Assembly (NCBI GenBank): GCA_963696545.1
Contig: CAVOKQ010000008.1
Span: forward strand, 124,001 to 188,000
Origin: RPQJ01 sp963696545
GTDB lineage: Bacteria > Pseudomonadota > Gammaproteobacteria > Steroidobacterales > Steroidobacteraceae
DNA length: 64,000 nucleotides
Direction: 5' to 3'
Shown: positions 25,116-35,076 of the stretch, one piece after another
Layout of the letters: every line of letters begins with the position of its first letter
Position numbering within the stretch: the first letter of the stretch is position 1
Translations under genes and position numbers: made by a program
Notes under the pieces: model-generated
Told to the model about the DNA's origin: nothing
Databases searched by the model: none
Seen by the model: only the letters and a program-made list of their open reading frames with translations

Positions 25116-26186
25116 ATGAGCCGAGTTGCGATCAAGGCCCGGGGCGCCGCGTTCCTGGTCGCGCTGGCAGCGCTCGCATCCTCCAGCGCGGTGCCCGCCG
25201 TGGACACCGACGGCGCGGCAGTGCTGAAGACCGTCAGCGTCGCCGCCGCATCCGTGCCCGACGAACGACTGCTCGATGGGACCGTCGAGGCGGTCAACCA
25301 GGCGACGGTGTCGGCCCAGACCGCGGGCCGGATCGAATCGATCAGCTTCGACGTTAACGACTACGTGACCGCCGGTTCCGTGATCATCCGCATCAGGAGC
25401 ACCGAGCAGGCCGCGAGCCTGATGCAGGCGCAGGCGGCGCTGAAGGAAGCGACCGCGCGCGAGGCTGAGGCGCAGACGCGCTACCAGCGCATCAACGACA
25501 TGTACCAGCGCCGCGTGGTGGCGAAGGCGACGCTCGACGAGGCGAGCGCGGCTCGCGATTCCGCGGTCGCACGGTTGATCGCGGCCCGGGCCGGGCTCGA
25601 CGCGGCCCGCGAGGGCGTGGCCTACACCGAGGTGCGCGCCCCATACTCCGGCGTCGTGACCCGGAAGCTCGTGCAGGTCGGCGAACTCGTCTCGCCGGGC
25701 ACGCCGCTGATGACCGGCGCCTCGCTGGACGCGCTGCGGGTTGTCGCCGAGGTGCCGCAGAGCGTCATCGAGCAGGTCCGCAAAGTCCGCAAGGCGGTCG
25801 TGTACATCGACGGCAAGCGGATCGAGTCGACGGGGCTGACGTTGTTTCCGTCCGCAGAGCCGCAGACGAACACATTTCGCGTCCGCATCGATCTGCCGAA
25901 GGGCGTGCAGGGGCTCGCGCCGGGCATGTTCGTCAAGGTGGGGCTCGTGACCGGCGAGGCCGACCTGCTGCTCGTGCCGCGTATCGCCGTGGTCGAGCGC
26001 AGCGAGATGCGGGCCGTCTACGTCGTTGCGCCCGACGGCCGGGTGAGCCTGCGACAGGTCCGGCTCGGTCACGCGCGCGGCGACCAGATCGAAATCCTCG
26101 CAGGACTCGTCGCCGGCGATGCGGTTGCGCTCGACCCGGCTGCGGCCGTGGCCCGGGCACGCCAGCAGGGCGGCAAACGTGACTGA
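25116..26186 (+). CDS. RND efflux periplasmic adaptor (membrane fusion protein)
   Basis: The 356-residue protein has a signal peptide, the lipoyl-domain half TVSAQTAGRIESISFDVNDY, a helical hairpin (QAQAALKEATAREAEAQTRY), the second lipoyl half (YTEVRAPYSGVVTRKLVQVG), then beta-barrel and membrane-proximal domains (GLAPGMFVKVGL). No lipobox Cys is present. I prefer the ATG at 25116, seven bases after GGGGA, over one two codons earlier. The stop overlaps the GTG of the pump gene. It follows DUF2892 closely, so it is part of the sulfide operon. Confidence 0.92.
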   Translation: MSRVAIKARGAAFLVALAALASSSAVPAVDTDGAAVLKTVSVAAASVPDERLLDGTVEAVNQATVSAQTAGRIESISFDVNDYVTAGSVIIRIRSTEQAASLMQAQAALKEATAREAEAQTRYQRINDMYQRRVVAKATLDEASAARDSAVARLIAARAGLDAAREGVAYTEVRAPYSGVVTRKLVQVGELVSPGTPLMTGASLDALRVVAEVPQSVIEQVRKVRKAVVYIDGKRIESTGLTLFPSAEPQTNTFRVRIDLPKGVQGLAPGMFVKVGLVTGEADLLLVPRIAVVERSEMRAVYVVAPDGRVSLRQVRLGHARGDQIEILAGLVAGDAVALDPAAAVARARQQGGKRD

Positions 26187-29100
26187 GAAGCTCGGTTTCA
26201 GCGGCCGGGTCGCCCGGCTGTTCCTCGACAGCGAGCTCACGCCGCTGCTCGGGCTGACCGCGCTGCTGCTGGGGCTCTTTGCAGTGTTCGTCACGCCGCG
26301 CGAGGAAGAGCCGCAGATCAACGTCACGATGGCCAACGTGATCGTGCCGTTTCCCGGCGCGAGCGCGCAGCAGGTCGAGAACCTCGTCGCGACGCCGATG
26401 GAGAAGGTGCTGGCCGAGATCTCGGGCGTGAAGCACATCTACTCCGTCTCGAAGCCGGGCGCTGCCGTGATCACGGTGCAGTTCGAGGTCGGCGAGGATC
26501 GCACCGGGGCGATCGTGCGCCTCTACAACGCGATCTACTCGAACCAGGACTGGCGGCCGGCCGGGCTCGGCGTGCTGCAGCCGCTGGTGAAGCCGAAGGG
26601 CATCGACGACGTGCCGATCCTGAGCCTGACGCTGTGGACCAAGGACCCGGAGCGTGGCGCACACGAATTGCAGACAAGTCGCTCATGCGATCGAGCCCGA
26701 GCTGCAGCGCGTTCCCGGCACGCGCAACGTCTACACGATCGGCGGGCCGGACGAGACCGTGCACGTCACGCTGGACCCGCAGCGCCTCGCGGGCTACGGG
26801 CTCACGGTGAGCGAGCTCGCGGGCTCCCTGCAGGCGGCGAACGTCGTTCAGCACGCCGGCTCGCTGGTCGCGAACGGGGCGGACGTTCCGGTGCAGGTGG
26901 GCGAGTTCCTCGCGGATCGCGACCAGGTGGCCCAGCTCGTCGTCGCGATGCACGAAGGCCGTCCGGTGTACCTGCAGGACGTCGCGACGGTCCGCTCCGG
27001 TCCGGACCAGCCGGAGCAGTATGTCTCGTTCGGCGCAGGGCCGGCCGCCGAGCGGATCAACGTGCAGCTCGACGGCACCGCGCCTGCCGTTACGATCGCG
27101 ATCTCGAAAAAGCCCGGCGAGAACGCCATCGACGTCACCCGCTCCGTGCTGGAGCGCGTCGAGCTGCTGCGCGGGACGTACATTCCAGACGGCGTCGAGG
27201 TCACGGTCACGCGCGACTACGGTGTCACCGCGAATGACAAGGCCCAGAAGCTGATCCAGAAGCTCGCGTTTGCGACGGCCTCGGTCGTGCTGCTCGTGTG
27301 GCTCACGGTCGGCTGGCGCGAGGCGGTCGTGGTTGGTGCGGCGGTGATCATCACGCTCGCGGCGACCCTGTTCGCGTCCTGGGCCTGGGGCTTCACGATC
27401 AACCGCGTGTCGCTGTTCGCGCTGATCTTCGCGATCGGCATCCTGGTGGACGACGCGATCGTCGTCGTCGAGAACATCCACCGCCACATGGCATTCGGCA
27501 GCGGCGGCCTCGGCGACATCATCCCGCGCGCGGTCGACGAAGTGGGCGGACCGACGATCCTGGCCACGTTCACCGTGATTGCGGCACTGCTGCCGATGGC
27601 GTTCGTGTCCGGGCTGATGGGCCCTTACATGAGCCCGATCCCGATCAACGCCAGCATGGGCATGCTGATCTCGCTGGCGATCGCGCTGGTAGTGACGCCG
27701 TGGATGTCGAAGCGGATGCTTTCGCACACGCATGCGATCGCAGCGGAGCCGGCTGGCGAGTCGCGGCTGCAGCGGTTCTTCGAGCGCACGATCGCGCCGT
27801 TCCTGCGCAGCGAGAACGCCCGCAGCAACCGGCGCAAGCTCTATCTCGCGACGCTGGGCGCGATCCTGCTCGCAATGTCGCTGGTCGTCGTGCAGTGGGT
27901 CGTGATGAAGATGCTGCCGTTCGACAACAAGTCGGAGTTCCAGGTCGTCGTCGACATGCCGGAAGGCACGGCGCTTGAGGAGACGGCGCGAGTGCTCGAC
28001 GACCTGGCCGCCGAGGTCGCGAAGCTGCCCGAGGTCACCGACTACCAGGTCTACGCAGGCACGTCGGCGCCGATCAACTTCAACGGACTGGTGCGGCAGT
28101 ACTACCTGCGCGCAGGCCCGGAGTTCGGCGACATCCAGGTCAATCTCATCGACAAGCACCATCGCGACCGCAAGAGCCACGAGATCGCCGTCGCTGCGCG
28201 GCCCGCGCTGGCGGCGATCGGCAAGGCGCACGGCGCGTCCGTGAAGGTCGTCGAGGTGCCGCCGGGCCCGCCCGTGCAGGCACCGCTGGTCGCGGAGATC
28301 TACGGTCCGTTCGACGACGTGCGACGCCAGCTCACGCAGGTGGTGCGCAAGGCGTTCGACTCCCATCCCGACATCGTGGACGTGGATGACAGCCTGCCGT
28401 CAGAGCGCACGCGGCTCGTCGTCTCGATCGATCGGCAGAAGGCGGCGCTGCTCGGCGTCGACCAGGCCGAGGCGGTGCAGGTGCTGACTGCCGGACTTGG
28501 CGGCTTCGACGCGACCTACGTGCGCACCGGCCGCGAGACCTCCCCGATTCCCGTGCGGCTCGAACTTGGCGTGGCGGAGAAGGCGCGCGTCGAGGACGTG
28601 CTCGCGCTCGAGGTCCGCGCACGCAGCGGCGCGCGCGTGCCGATCTCGGAGATTGCGGTTGTCGAGCAGCGTCCCTACGACGAGGCGATCTACCACAAGG
28701 ACCTGCTGCCGCTGGCGTGGGTCAGCGGCGATGCGGTCGGCGCGACCGACAGTCCGCTCTACGGCATGTTCGAGGTCGTGAGCGCGCTCCGCAAGGACCT
28801 GCCTGACAGCGCTTCGCTGGAACAGCGCTTCTTCAGCGCTCCGGAAGATCCGTACCGGCCGACGCTGAAATGGGACGGCGAGTGGCAGATCACGTTCGAG
28901 ACCTTCCGTGACATGGGGCTCGCGTACTCGGTCGGGCTGATCCTGATCTACCTGCTGGTCGTCGCGCAGTTTCGCTCATACGCGGTGCCGCTGGTGATCA
29001 TGGCGCCGATCCCGCTGACCATCATCGGCGTGTTGCCCGGGCACGCGCTGCTCGGCGCGCAGTTCACCGCGACCTCGATGATCGGCATGATCGCGCTGGC

Positions 29101-29389
29101 CGGCATCATCGTGCGCAACTCGATCCTGCTGGTCGATTTCATCAACGTGGAGATCGAACGCGGGCAGCCGCTGGCGGACGCGGTCATCAATGCTGCAGCC
29201 GTGCGCGCGCGACCGATCGCGCTCACTGCCGTTGCGGCGATGACCGGCGCGTTCTTCATCCTCGACGACCCGATCTTCAACGGGCTCGCCGTTTCGCTGA
29301 TCTTCGGGATCCTGGTGTCCACCGCGCTGACGCTGGTGCTGATACCGATCCTGTATTTCAGTTATCGCAGCAGACAACGCGCCGCGTGA
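26179..29389 (+). pseudogene. RND efflux pump (AcrB/HAE-like), frameshifted by one extra base near 26672
   Basis: From the GTG at 26179 the first frame encodes the N-terminal helix and the start of the porter domain (EEPQINVTMANVIVPFPGAS, SLTLWTKDPERGAHEL). It then derails, and the rest continues one frame over (RQVAHAIEPELQRVPGTRNV onward) to 29389. Total length is 3n+1, so dropping one base at about 26672 gives an intact 1069-residue pump. The TM4 proton-relay pair is present (GILVDDAIVVVENIHRH), as are the usual 12 helices and two porter domains. Adaptor upstream and TolC channel downstream complete a tripartite system. Substrate unknown; location suggests a sulfide-related compound. Confidence 0.85.
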
Positions 29390-29408
29390 CGCGGCCAAGG
29401 GGGAAGAC

Positions 29409-30680
29409 ATGGCCAAGATCGTGGTGATGGGTGCGGGCCTCGGCGGCGTGGCCTGCGCGTACGAGATGAAGAAGAAGGTCGGCAGCGGTCACCAGGTGAC
29501 CCTGGTCGGCAGCAGCCCCTACTTCGAGTTCACGCCTTCTAACCCGTGGATGATGGTCGGCTGGCGCACGGCACCCGACACTCGCGTCGACCTCGCGAAG
29601 CCGCTCGCGGACAAGGACGTCGCGTTCGTGCCGAAGATGGTGCAGTCGATCGATGCCCCCGGCTCGACGCTTAGCCTCGAGGACGGCTCGACGCTCGGTT
29701 ACGACTACCTCGTGATCACGACGGGCCCGAAGCTCGCGTTCGAGGAAGTGCCGGGACTCGGCCCGAAGGGCTTCACGCAGTCGGTGTGCACGCACGGGCA
29801 CGCGCAACAGGCCTACGAGCGTTACCTGCAGTTCGTCCAGGCGCCGGGACCGATCGTGGTCGGTGCCGCGGCCGGCGCCAGCTGCTTCGGCCCGGCGTAC
29901 GAGACGGCGATGATCCTCGACACGGACCTGCGCCGCCGCAAGGTCCGCGACCGCGTGCCGATGACCTACGTCACGCCCGAGCCGTATATCGGTCACATGG
30001 GGCTCGGCGGAGTCGGCGACAGCAAGGGGTTGATGGAGTCGGAGATGCGACAGCGCCACATCAACTGGATCACCAACGCAAAGATCACTGGCGTCGAGGA
30101 CGGCGTGATGACGGTGGCCGAGCACAACGAGGACGGCACCGTGAAGAAGGAGCACAAGCTGCCCTTCAAGTACTCGATGGTGATTCCCGCGTTCAAGGGG
30201 GTGGACCCGGTCGCGGCCGTGCCAGAGCTCTGCAACCCTCGCGGCTTCGTGCTGATCGACGAATACCAGCGCTCGAAGAAGTACCGCAACATCTTCTCGG
30301 CCGGCGTCTGCGTTGCGATTCCGCCGGTCGAGGTCACGCCCGTCGGCACCGGCGCGCCCAAGACCGGCTACATGATCGAGTCGATGGTGAGTGCGATCTG
30401 CGAGAACGTAGCTGCGGAACTCGACGGCAAGCCCGCTACGGCGCGCGGCACGTGGAACGCGATCTGCCTCGCGGACTTCGGCGATACCGGCGCGGCGTTC
30501 GTGGCGCTGCCGCAGATCCCGCCGCGCAACGTCACGTGGGCCAAGCAGGGCAAGTGGGTGCACGTTGCGAAGGTCGCGTTCGAGAAGTACTTCCTGCGCA
30601 AGGTGAAGACCGGCTCGGTAGCGCCACTGTACGAGAAGTACGTGCTGAGCACGCTCGGCATCGAGTCGTTGAAGCAGTAG
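29409..30680 (+). CDS. sqr: Sulfide:quinone oxidoreductase, type I
   Basis: The 423-residue flavoprotein has the FAD loop VVMGAGLGGVACAYEM, the stretch FTPSNPWMMVGW, YDYLVITTGPKLAFEEVPG and C-terminal GTWNAICLADFGDTGAAFVA. The three catalytic cysteines of SQR are at Cys127 (QSVCTH), Cys159 (GASCFGPAYE) and Cys353 (NAICLAD), matching the spacing 128/160/356 of the structurally known Acidithiobacillus enzyme. The amphipathic C-terminal region (KWVHVAKVAFEKYFLRK) would sit in the membrane surface. It oxidises sulfide to polysulfide or persulfide and reduces ubiquinone. It lies 19 bases after the pump gene. Confidence 0.93.
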   Translation: MAKIVVMGAGLGGVACAYEMKKKVGSGHQVTLVGSSPYFEFTPSNPWMMVGWRTAPDTRVDLAKPLADKDVAFVPKMVQSIDAPGSTLSLEDGSTLGYDYLVITTGPKLAFEEVPGLGPKGFTQSVCTHGHAQQAYERYLQFVQAPGPIVVGAAAGASCFGPAYETAMILDTDLRRRKVRDRVPMTYVTPEPYIGHMGLGGVGDSKGLMESEMRQRHINWITNAKITGVEDGVMTVAEHNEDGTVKKEHKLPFKYSMVIPAFKGVDPVAAVPELCNPRGFVLIDEYQRSKKYRNIFSAGVCVAIPPVEVTPVGTGAPKTGYMIESMVSAICENVAAELDGKPATARGTWNAICLADFGDTGAAFVALPQIPPRNVTWAKQGKWVHVAKVAFEKYFLRKVKTGSVAPLYEKYVLSTLGIESLKQ

Positions 30681-30693
30681 GGGATGCGTGCTG

Positions 30694-31992
30694 ATGAGGA
30701 CGGCAGGTTGGCGCATCGGAATCCTCGCGGCGGCGATCGCGGCCACGGCGGCTCCGGCGGGCGCAGAGACGCTCACGGAGGCGTGGGCGCTCGCTGACGC
30801 GCAGGACAATGCGCTGGCGGCCGTCCGCAGCCAGGCCGAAGCCGCCAAGCTCGATGCCGCTGCCGCCCGCGCGCAGCGCTGGCCTTCACTGGCCGTCGGG
30901 GGTGCGTACACGCGGCTCGACGACTCTCCCGCGTTCGACTTCGGGTTCACCGGCTTGCCGATCGCGCCGCCGGAGCTCTTCGGCGGCGACGACTTCTGGA
31001 TGGGCGCCGCGACGGTGACGGTGCCGCTGTTCACGAGCGGTCGCATATCGTCGAGCATCGCGGCGGCTGAGGCACGTGGGCGCGGCGCCGGTGCGCAGGT
31101 CGAAGGCGCCGAGGAGGACGTGAAGCTCGCTGTCGCGGACGCCTACGTCGGCGTGCTGCGTGCACGCAGGGCGCTCGAGGTCGCCGACAGCAACGTGAAG
31201 TCGCTCGAATCGCTGGTCAGCGACATCGGCGCGATGTTCGAGCGTGAGCTGGTGCCGAAGAACGACCTGCTGGCGGTGCAGGTCGCGCTGGCCGATGCGC
31301 GGCAGGGGCGGGTGCGGGCCGCGAATGCCGCGGAGCTGGCACTCGCGTCCTACAACCGCCGCGTCGGTGAACCGTTGACGCGGCCGGTCGACCTGGACGA
31401 GACGCTGCCGATCCCGGCGGGCCTGCCGAGCGATCCCGGCCAGCTGGTGCAAGTGGCCGTCGACAGGCGGTCCGAGCTCAAGGCGCTCGACGAGCAGGCG
31501 ACTGCGTATGGACAGCTCGCGAAGACCGAGCGCGCGCGCGTGCTGCCGCAGCTGAGCCTGACCGGCGCATACAACTACCTGGAAAACACGTTCCTCGACG
31601 ACGAGGATTTCGCATCGGTGGGCGTCGGCGTGCAGTGGGCAGTGTTCGACGGCGGCCAGGCGCGCAAACGTGCCGCGGCGCTCGAGCGTTCGCGCCGTGC
31701 CACCGAGCAGCAGCGTGCCGACGTTGAGTCGCTGATCGCGCTGCAGGTGCGTCAGTCGTGGCTCGACGTCGAGGAAACGCGACAGCGGATCCAGGTCACG
31801 GCCGATGCCGTGGACCAGGCCGAGGAGAACCTGCGCATTGCGCGGGAGCGTTACGGCGCGGGGCTCGGCACGCAGACACAGCTGCTCGAGGCCGAGTCGC
31901 TGCGCGTGCAGGCGCTGACGAACCGCGATAACGCCGTGCTCGATGCCGGGCTCGCGAAGCTGCGGCTCGCGCGCGCGGCCGGATCGCTGTAG
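30694..31992 (+). CDS. TolC-family outer membrane efflux channel
   Basis: The 432-residue protein has a signal peptide ending in ATAAPAGA, then two TolC-type repeats rich in long coiled-coil helices (GAQVEGAEEDVKLAVADAYV; EENLRIARERYGAGLGTQTQ). The repeats alternate with strand regions (VGGAYTRL; LSLTGAYNYLE). No lipobox was seen. I use the ATG at 30694 (GGGG about ten bases upstream); a GTG two codons earlier is possible. It is the last gene of the sulfide operon, seven to thirteen bases after sqr, and supplies the outer-membrane part of the adaptor-pump system. Confidence 0.92.
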   Translation: MRTAGWRIGILAAAIAATAAPAGAETLTEAWALADAQDNALAAVRSQAEAAKLDAAAARAQRWPSLAVGGAYTRLDDSPAFDFGFTGLPIAPPELFGGDDFWMGAATVTVPLFTSGRISSSIAAAEARGRGAGAQVEGAEEDVKLAVADAYVGVLRARRALEVADSNVKSLESLVSDIGAMFERELVPKNDLLAVQVALADARQGRVRAANAAELALASYNRRVGEPLTRPVDLDETLPIPAGLPSDPGQLVQVAVDRRSELKALDEQATAYGQLAKTERARVLPQLSLTGAYNYLENTFLDDEDFASVGVGVQWAVFDGGQARKRAAALERSRRATEQQRADVESLIALQVRQSWLDVEETRQRIQVTADAVDQAEENLRIARERYGAGLGTQTQLLEAESLRVQALTNRDNAVLDAGLAKLRLARAAGSL

Positions 31993-32022
31993 CGCGCATC
32001 CGCCGCGCAGGCCGGCCGGCCG

Positions 32023-32400
32023 TCAGTCGTCGCGCTTTAGCAGCGACGCAAGATCTGCGAACGGCGAGTGCGTCGCGCCGCCGGATTCGCTGGCACCGGC
32101 CGTCAGTGGCCGGGTGTCGAGCTGGCGCTGGTGCTCGTTGTCGTGGCAATAGACGCACAGCAATTCCCAGTTGCTGCCGTCCGGCGGGTTGTTATCGTGG
32201 TCGTGGTCCTTGTGGTGGACCGTGAGCTCGTACACGTTCGAATGATCGAACTCGCGTGCGCAGCGGCCGCAGACCCAGGGATAGAGCTTCAGCGCACGGC
32301 CGCGATAGCTCTGCTCGCGCTGCTCCCGCGCCTTGCGCGCGTCGGCCACCAGCTGGTCGAGGCGGGCGTGGTTCGGCTCCACTCGCTTGCGCGTGGTCAT
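32023..32400 (-). CDS. yajD: YajD-like HNH nuclease
   Basis: The 125-residue protein has an N-terminal helical region, a zinc knuckle (CGRCAREF, then ELLCVYCHDNEH) and the HNH core LTVHHKDHDHDNNPPDGSN. This is the YajD arrangement; YajD is a conserved small HNH protein of unknown cellular role. The C-terminal tail (FADLASLLKR) is typical. It follows the amidohydrolase gene by seven bases and converges with the TolC gene. Confidence 0.9.
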   Translation of the reverse strand: MTTRKRVEPNHARLDQLVADARKAREQREQSYRGRALKLYPWVCGRCAREFDHSNVYELTVHHKDHDHDNNPPDGSNWELLCVYCHDNEHQRQLDTRPLTAGASESGGATHSPFADLASLLKRDD

Positions 32401-32407
32401 CGGGTCA

Positions 32408-34267
32408 TCACGCGGCGAGCGTTGCGCCAGGCGCGGCGCCGGTGCCGGCCGTCAGCGCGCGTCCGAGCCTGCGCGAGCCGAGTACCGGCGTGAACTCCGC
32501 TCCGGTCCAGACCTGCTCGCCGGCGATGAAGACGGCCGTCACCACTCCGTCGGAGCGGTTCACCAGCTGTTCGTGCTCGAAGATGTCCCGATACACCATG
32601 CGACGGTTCGCGTCGGTGTCGTAGCGCAGCAGGGCCTCGGGATCGACCAGCACGACGTCCGCCTGCGCGCCAACGTCGAGGCGACCGGCGTCGATGCCGA
32701 AGAACTCCGCGGGCTCGCGCGTGAGGCGGCGGACCGCGTGCGTAACTTTCTCGATGGACTCTCGCGCCGCGATCTGCAGCGTCAGCAGGTTGCCGTCGAA
32801 GAACGCGAGGTTGATCAGGTGCGCGCCACTGTCGTTGAACCCCGGCAGCATGTGCTCGTGGAACAGCAGCTGCTTCAGTATCTCGGGCCGGTCGTTGGCA
32901 ATCGTGAACCACCAGCGCAGGCCGCGATCGTAGCGGCGCACCAGGTGCAGCAGGAACGCGCCTTCGCGGCCGATCGGGTTCGGGAACGACGCGAGCGCTT
33001 CACGCTCGGTTTCGCTGCGAGCAACGTCGGTCTGGCCGCGCTGGAACTGCTGCAGTCGCTGATAGATGGTGGCGAATGTCTCGCCACGCCACTCGGGCAC
33101 GGGGCAGCGCTCGACGTGCATCGCGCCGAGGTCCCGGTTGAACGTCGAGACCGCCCCGGAATCGTGCCACTCCTTCACGAACAGGTCGCCGAATGCCTGC
33201 GTGTCCATCACTCGTCGACGCTCGGATGCGTCCTCGATGTCGCACGACATCAGCTGCCGCGTGGAGTCGAACTCCTCGAAGATCGGGCAGATCGCGCCTT
33301 CGGCGAACATGCGGAACGGAGTCGCGAGCACCTGGAAATGGAAGCGGCCGTTGACGAGCCGGGAGTTCAGCAGCGAGGCGATTGCCGGGAACAGCTTCCA
33401 GGTGTTGCGCTCGTGGGTGAGGTCGACTGCCGTCAGCGCCGACGTGCGCAGCGGCTTGCCGAACAGGCGGCCGCTGGTGAAGAAGAAGCGCAGGAAGGTG
33501 GCCACGCGGTTCGCGGCGTCGGGGGTGCACTGCCAGACGCGGTCGTGCCGGCGCACGGTGTCGAGCAACGACCGGAGCTCGCCCATCGACGCGTGCTGTG
33601 CGGGAATGCGCTTGTCGGTGTGCGGCGCGTTCGCGAGATAGTGGAACGGGATCGCGTCGGTCGAGAATCCAGCGTAGCCCTGCTGCATCGCCGCTTCGAG
33701 CAACTGCTGCATGCGGCCGAATTCGTCCGCCGTGGGTGCGCGGCTCACCGCGGCCTGCGTGCCCATGACCTCGATGCGGAGCATCGAGTGCGGCAGCAGC
33801 GGCACGACGTTCGGGCCGAGCGGCAGCGTGTCGAGGTGCGCGAGGTAGCCGGCCGTCGAGTTCCAGTCGATGCGGTCGACGACCTTGCGCAGCACCGACT
33901 TCGGGATGTTCTCGACGCGCGTGAAGCAGTCGAGGATCGGGTCGTCGCCGTTGCGGCGCTGCGAGCCGAACGCGGTGCCGAGGCTGCAGTTGCCGACGAC
34001 CACGGTCGTGGTGCCGTGGCGCACTGATTCGGGCAGGCCGGGCGCGAGTTCGACCTCGAGGTCGAGGTGCGTGTGGATGTCGAGCAGGCCGGGCATCAGC
34101 CACTGGCCCGTGGCGTCGACGGTGCGCCCGGCTCGATCGGCGGGGAGGCTCGGGCCGCGCGCCGCGATGCGTCCGTCGCGAATGGCGACGTCTTCACGAC
34201 GGGGAGGCGCCCCGGTCCCGTCGAAGACCAGGGCGTTGCGGATCAGCATGGTCCAGTCTGCGGTCAT
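32408..34267 (-). CDS. Amidohydrolase, D-aminoacylase/N-acyl-D-amino-acid deacylase-like
   Basis: The 619-residue protein is a metal-dependent amidohydrolase: LIRNALVFDGTGAPPRREDV start, the GLLDIHTHLDLEVELAPG metal site, GHGTT-like stretch (VRHGTTTVVVGNCSLG) and the late Asp motif PGFNDSGAHLIN. C-terminal GRLDVGAQADVVLVD is the usual beta-sandwich. D-aminoacylases share these features, but the substrate is not determined. I start at the ATG at 34267; an ATG six codons later is the alternative and the farther upstream frame belongs to the shadow of the PIN gene. Confidence 0.88.
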   Translation of the reverse strand: MTADWTMLIRNALVFDGTGAPPRREDVAIRDGRIAARGPSLPADRAGRTVDATGQWLMPGLLDIHTHLDLEVELAPGLPESVRHGTTTVVVGNCSLGTAFGSQRRNGDDPILDCFTRVENIPKSVLRKVVDRIDWNSTAGYLAHLDTLPLGPNVVPLLPHSMLRIEVMGTQAAVSRAPTADEFGRMQQLLEAAMQQGYAGFSTDAIPFHYLANAPHTDKRIPAQHASMGELRSLLDTVRRHDRVWQCTPDAANRVATFLRFFFTSGRLFGKPLRTSALTAVDLTHERNTWKLFPAIASLLNSRLVNGRFHFQVLATPFRMFAEGAICPIFEEFDSTRQLMSCDIEDASERRRVMDTQAFGDLFVKEWHDSGAVSTFNRDLGAMHVERCPVPEWRGETFATIYQRLQQFQRGQTDVARSETEREALASFPNPIGREGAFLLHLVRRYDRGLRWWFTIANDRPEILKQLLFHEHMLPGFNDSGAHLINLAFFDGNLLTLQIAARESIEKVTHAVRRLTREPAEFFGIDAGRLDVGAQADVVLVDPEALLRYDTDANRRMVYRDIFEHEQLVNRSDGVVTAVFIAGEQVWTGAEFTPVLGSRRLGRALTAGTGAAPGATLAA

Positions 34268-34269
34268 TC

Positions 34270-34800
34270 TCAGGTTTCCGTGGCGACAGCCGGCTCGACA
34301 CTTTTTCGTGGCCGCCCGCGCGGCGGATGCCGCGACCTCGGTGTGTGGGCCGTGTAGCTGGCTGCCGCCTCGTTGATCGAAAGCGTAAACGGACTGCGCA
34401 CGGTCACGCCGCCGTAGGCTGCGCCATCCTGCATGTCCTCGGACAGCAGGACCGTGCAATTCTGCGACTGTGCCGAAGCGACGATCAGGCTGTCCCACCA
34501 GCTCAGCTTGAACCGTCGCTCGACTTCGCGGCCGTGCCGCAGCAGGTCGACATCGATCGACTGCGGATTCCAGCAGAGCAGCGCCTGGACGTCATCCCAT
34601 GCGTCGTCGGCATCGAGCCCGGGTCGGAACTTGCGGGTCGCATTCGTGTAGTACTCGCTGAGCACCTGACAGCTGGTGCGACCCGACTCTTCATGCCACA
34701 GGTGCTCCACCCAGGTTGCCGCCAGCGGGCGCTTGACCGGCTCCGTCAGGTCCCGCCGGTAAAGCAGCACGTTGCTATCGACGAAGACGAGCGCGGTCAT
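34270..34800 (-). CDS. PIN-domain ribonuclease toxin (VapC-like)
   Basis: The 176-residue protein begins with the PIN strand ALVFVDSNVLLYRRD and has the other acidic residues in QVLSEYYTNATRK, LSWWDSLIVASAQ and LLSEDMQDG, giving the four-acid metal site of VapC RNases. A basic C-terminal tail (RSRHPPRGRPRKS) extends beyond the usual fold. Its start lies inside the 3' end of the antitoxin gene, the usual toxin-antitoxin layout. Cleavage target cannot be predicted. Confidence 0.88.
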   Translation of the reverse strand: MTALVFVDSNVLLYRRDLTEPVKRPLAATWVEHLWHEESGRTSCQVLSEYYTNATRKFRPGLDADDAWDDVQALLCWNPQSIDVDLLRHGREVERRFKLSWWDSLIVASAQSQNCTVLLSEDMQDGAAYGGVTVRSPFTLSINEAAASYTAHTPRSRHPPRGRPRKSVEPAVATET

Positions 34801-35020
34801 GGACCTCCTCCCGCGTCAGGTATTTCTCCCCGGGCGCTTTCAGGGCGACCGGGGGCTTCGACAGGAATCGCCGCATGGCGTCCTGGTAGGCCGCGCCGTC
34901 GCGCATCTGCTTCTGCAGGACTTCGCCCACGAACCGCGAGACGCTGATCCCCTGGGCGGCGGCGGCCTGCCGGGCCCATGCCGCGGTTGCGGCATCGAGC
35001 GTGATCGTAACGTTCTTCAT
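34775..35020 (-). CDS. Antitoxin (ribbon-helix-helix/DUF6364-type)
   Basis: The 81-residue protein begins MKNVTITLDAATAAWARQAA and continues ISVSRFVGEVLQKQ, a ribbon-helix-helix pattern seen in antitoxins of PIN toxins. A toxin-binding tail (KPPVALKAPGEKYLTREEVH) follows. Start at the ATG at 35020, just after a perfect inverted repeat; the longer open frame upstream is non-coding. It overlaps the toxin gene by 26 bases. Confidence 0.88.
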   Translation of the reverse strand: MKNVTITLDAATAAWARQAAAAQGISVSRFVGEVLQKQMRDGAAYQDAMRRFLSKPPVALKAPGEKYLTREEVHDRARLRR

Positions 35021-35022
35021 CG

Positions 35023-35051
35023 GGCCACCTCGTATCGGGTGGCCTATAATA
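35023..35051 (-). promoter_or_regulatory. Toxin-antitoxin promoter with palindromic operator
   Basis: A perfect 7-bp inverted repeat, GGCCACC (35023-35029) and GGTGGCC (35038-35044), lies just before the antitoxin ATG. A -10-like TATTAT on the minus strand (35051-35046) is immediately upstream, so the repeat would overlap the transcription start. The -35 is weak. Autorepression by the antitoxin is the usual mechanism and is inferred here. Confidence 0.6.
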
Positions 35052-35076
35052 ACACGAAAACAGTGTCTTTTATCGA

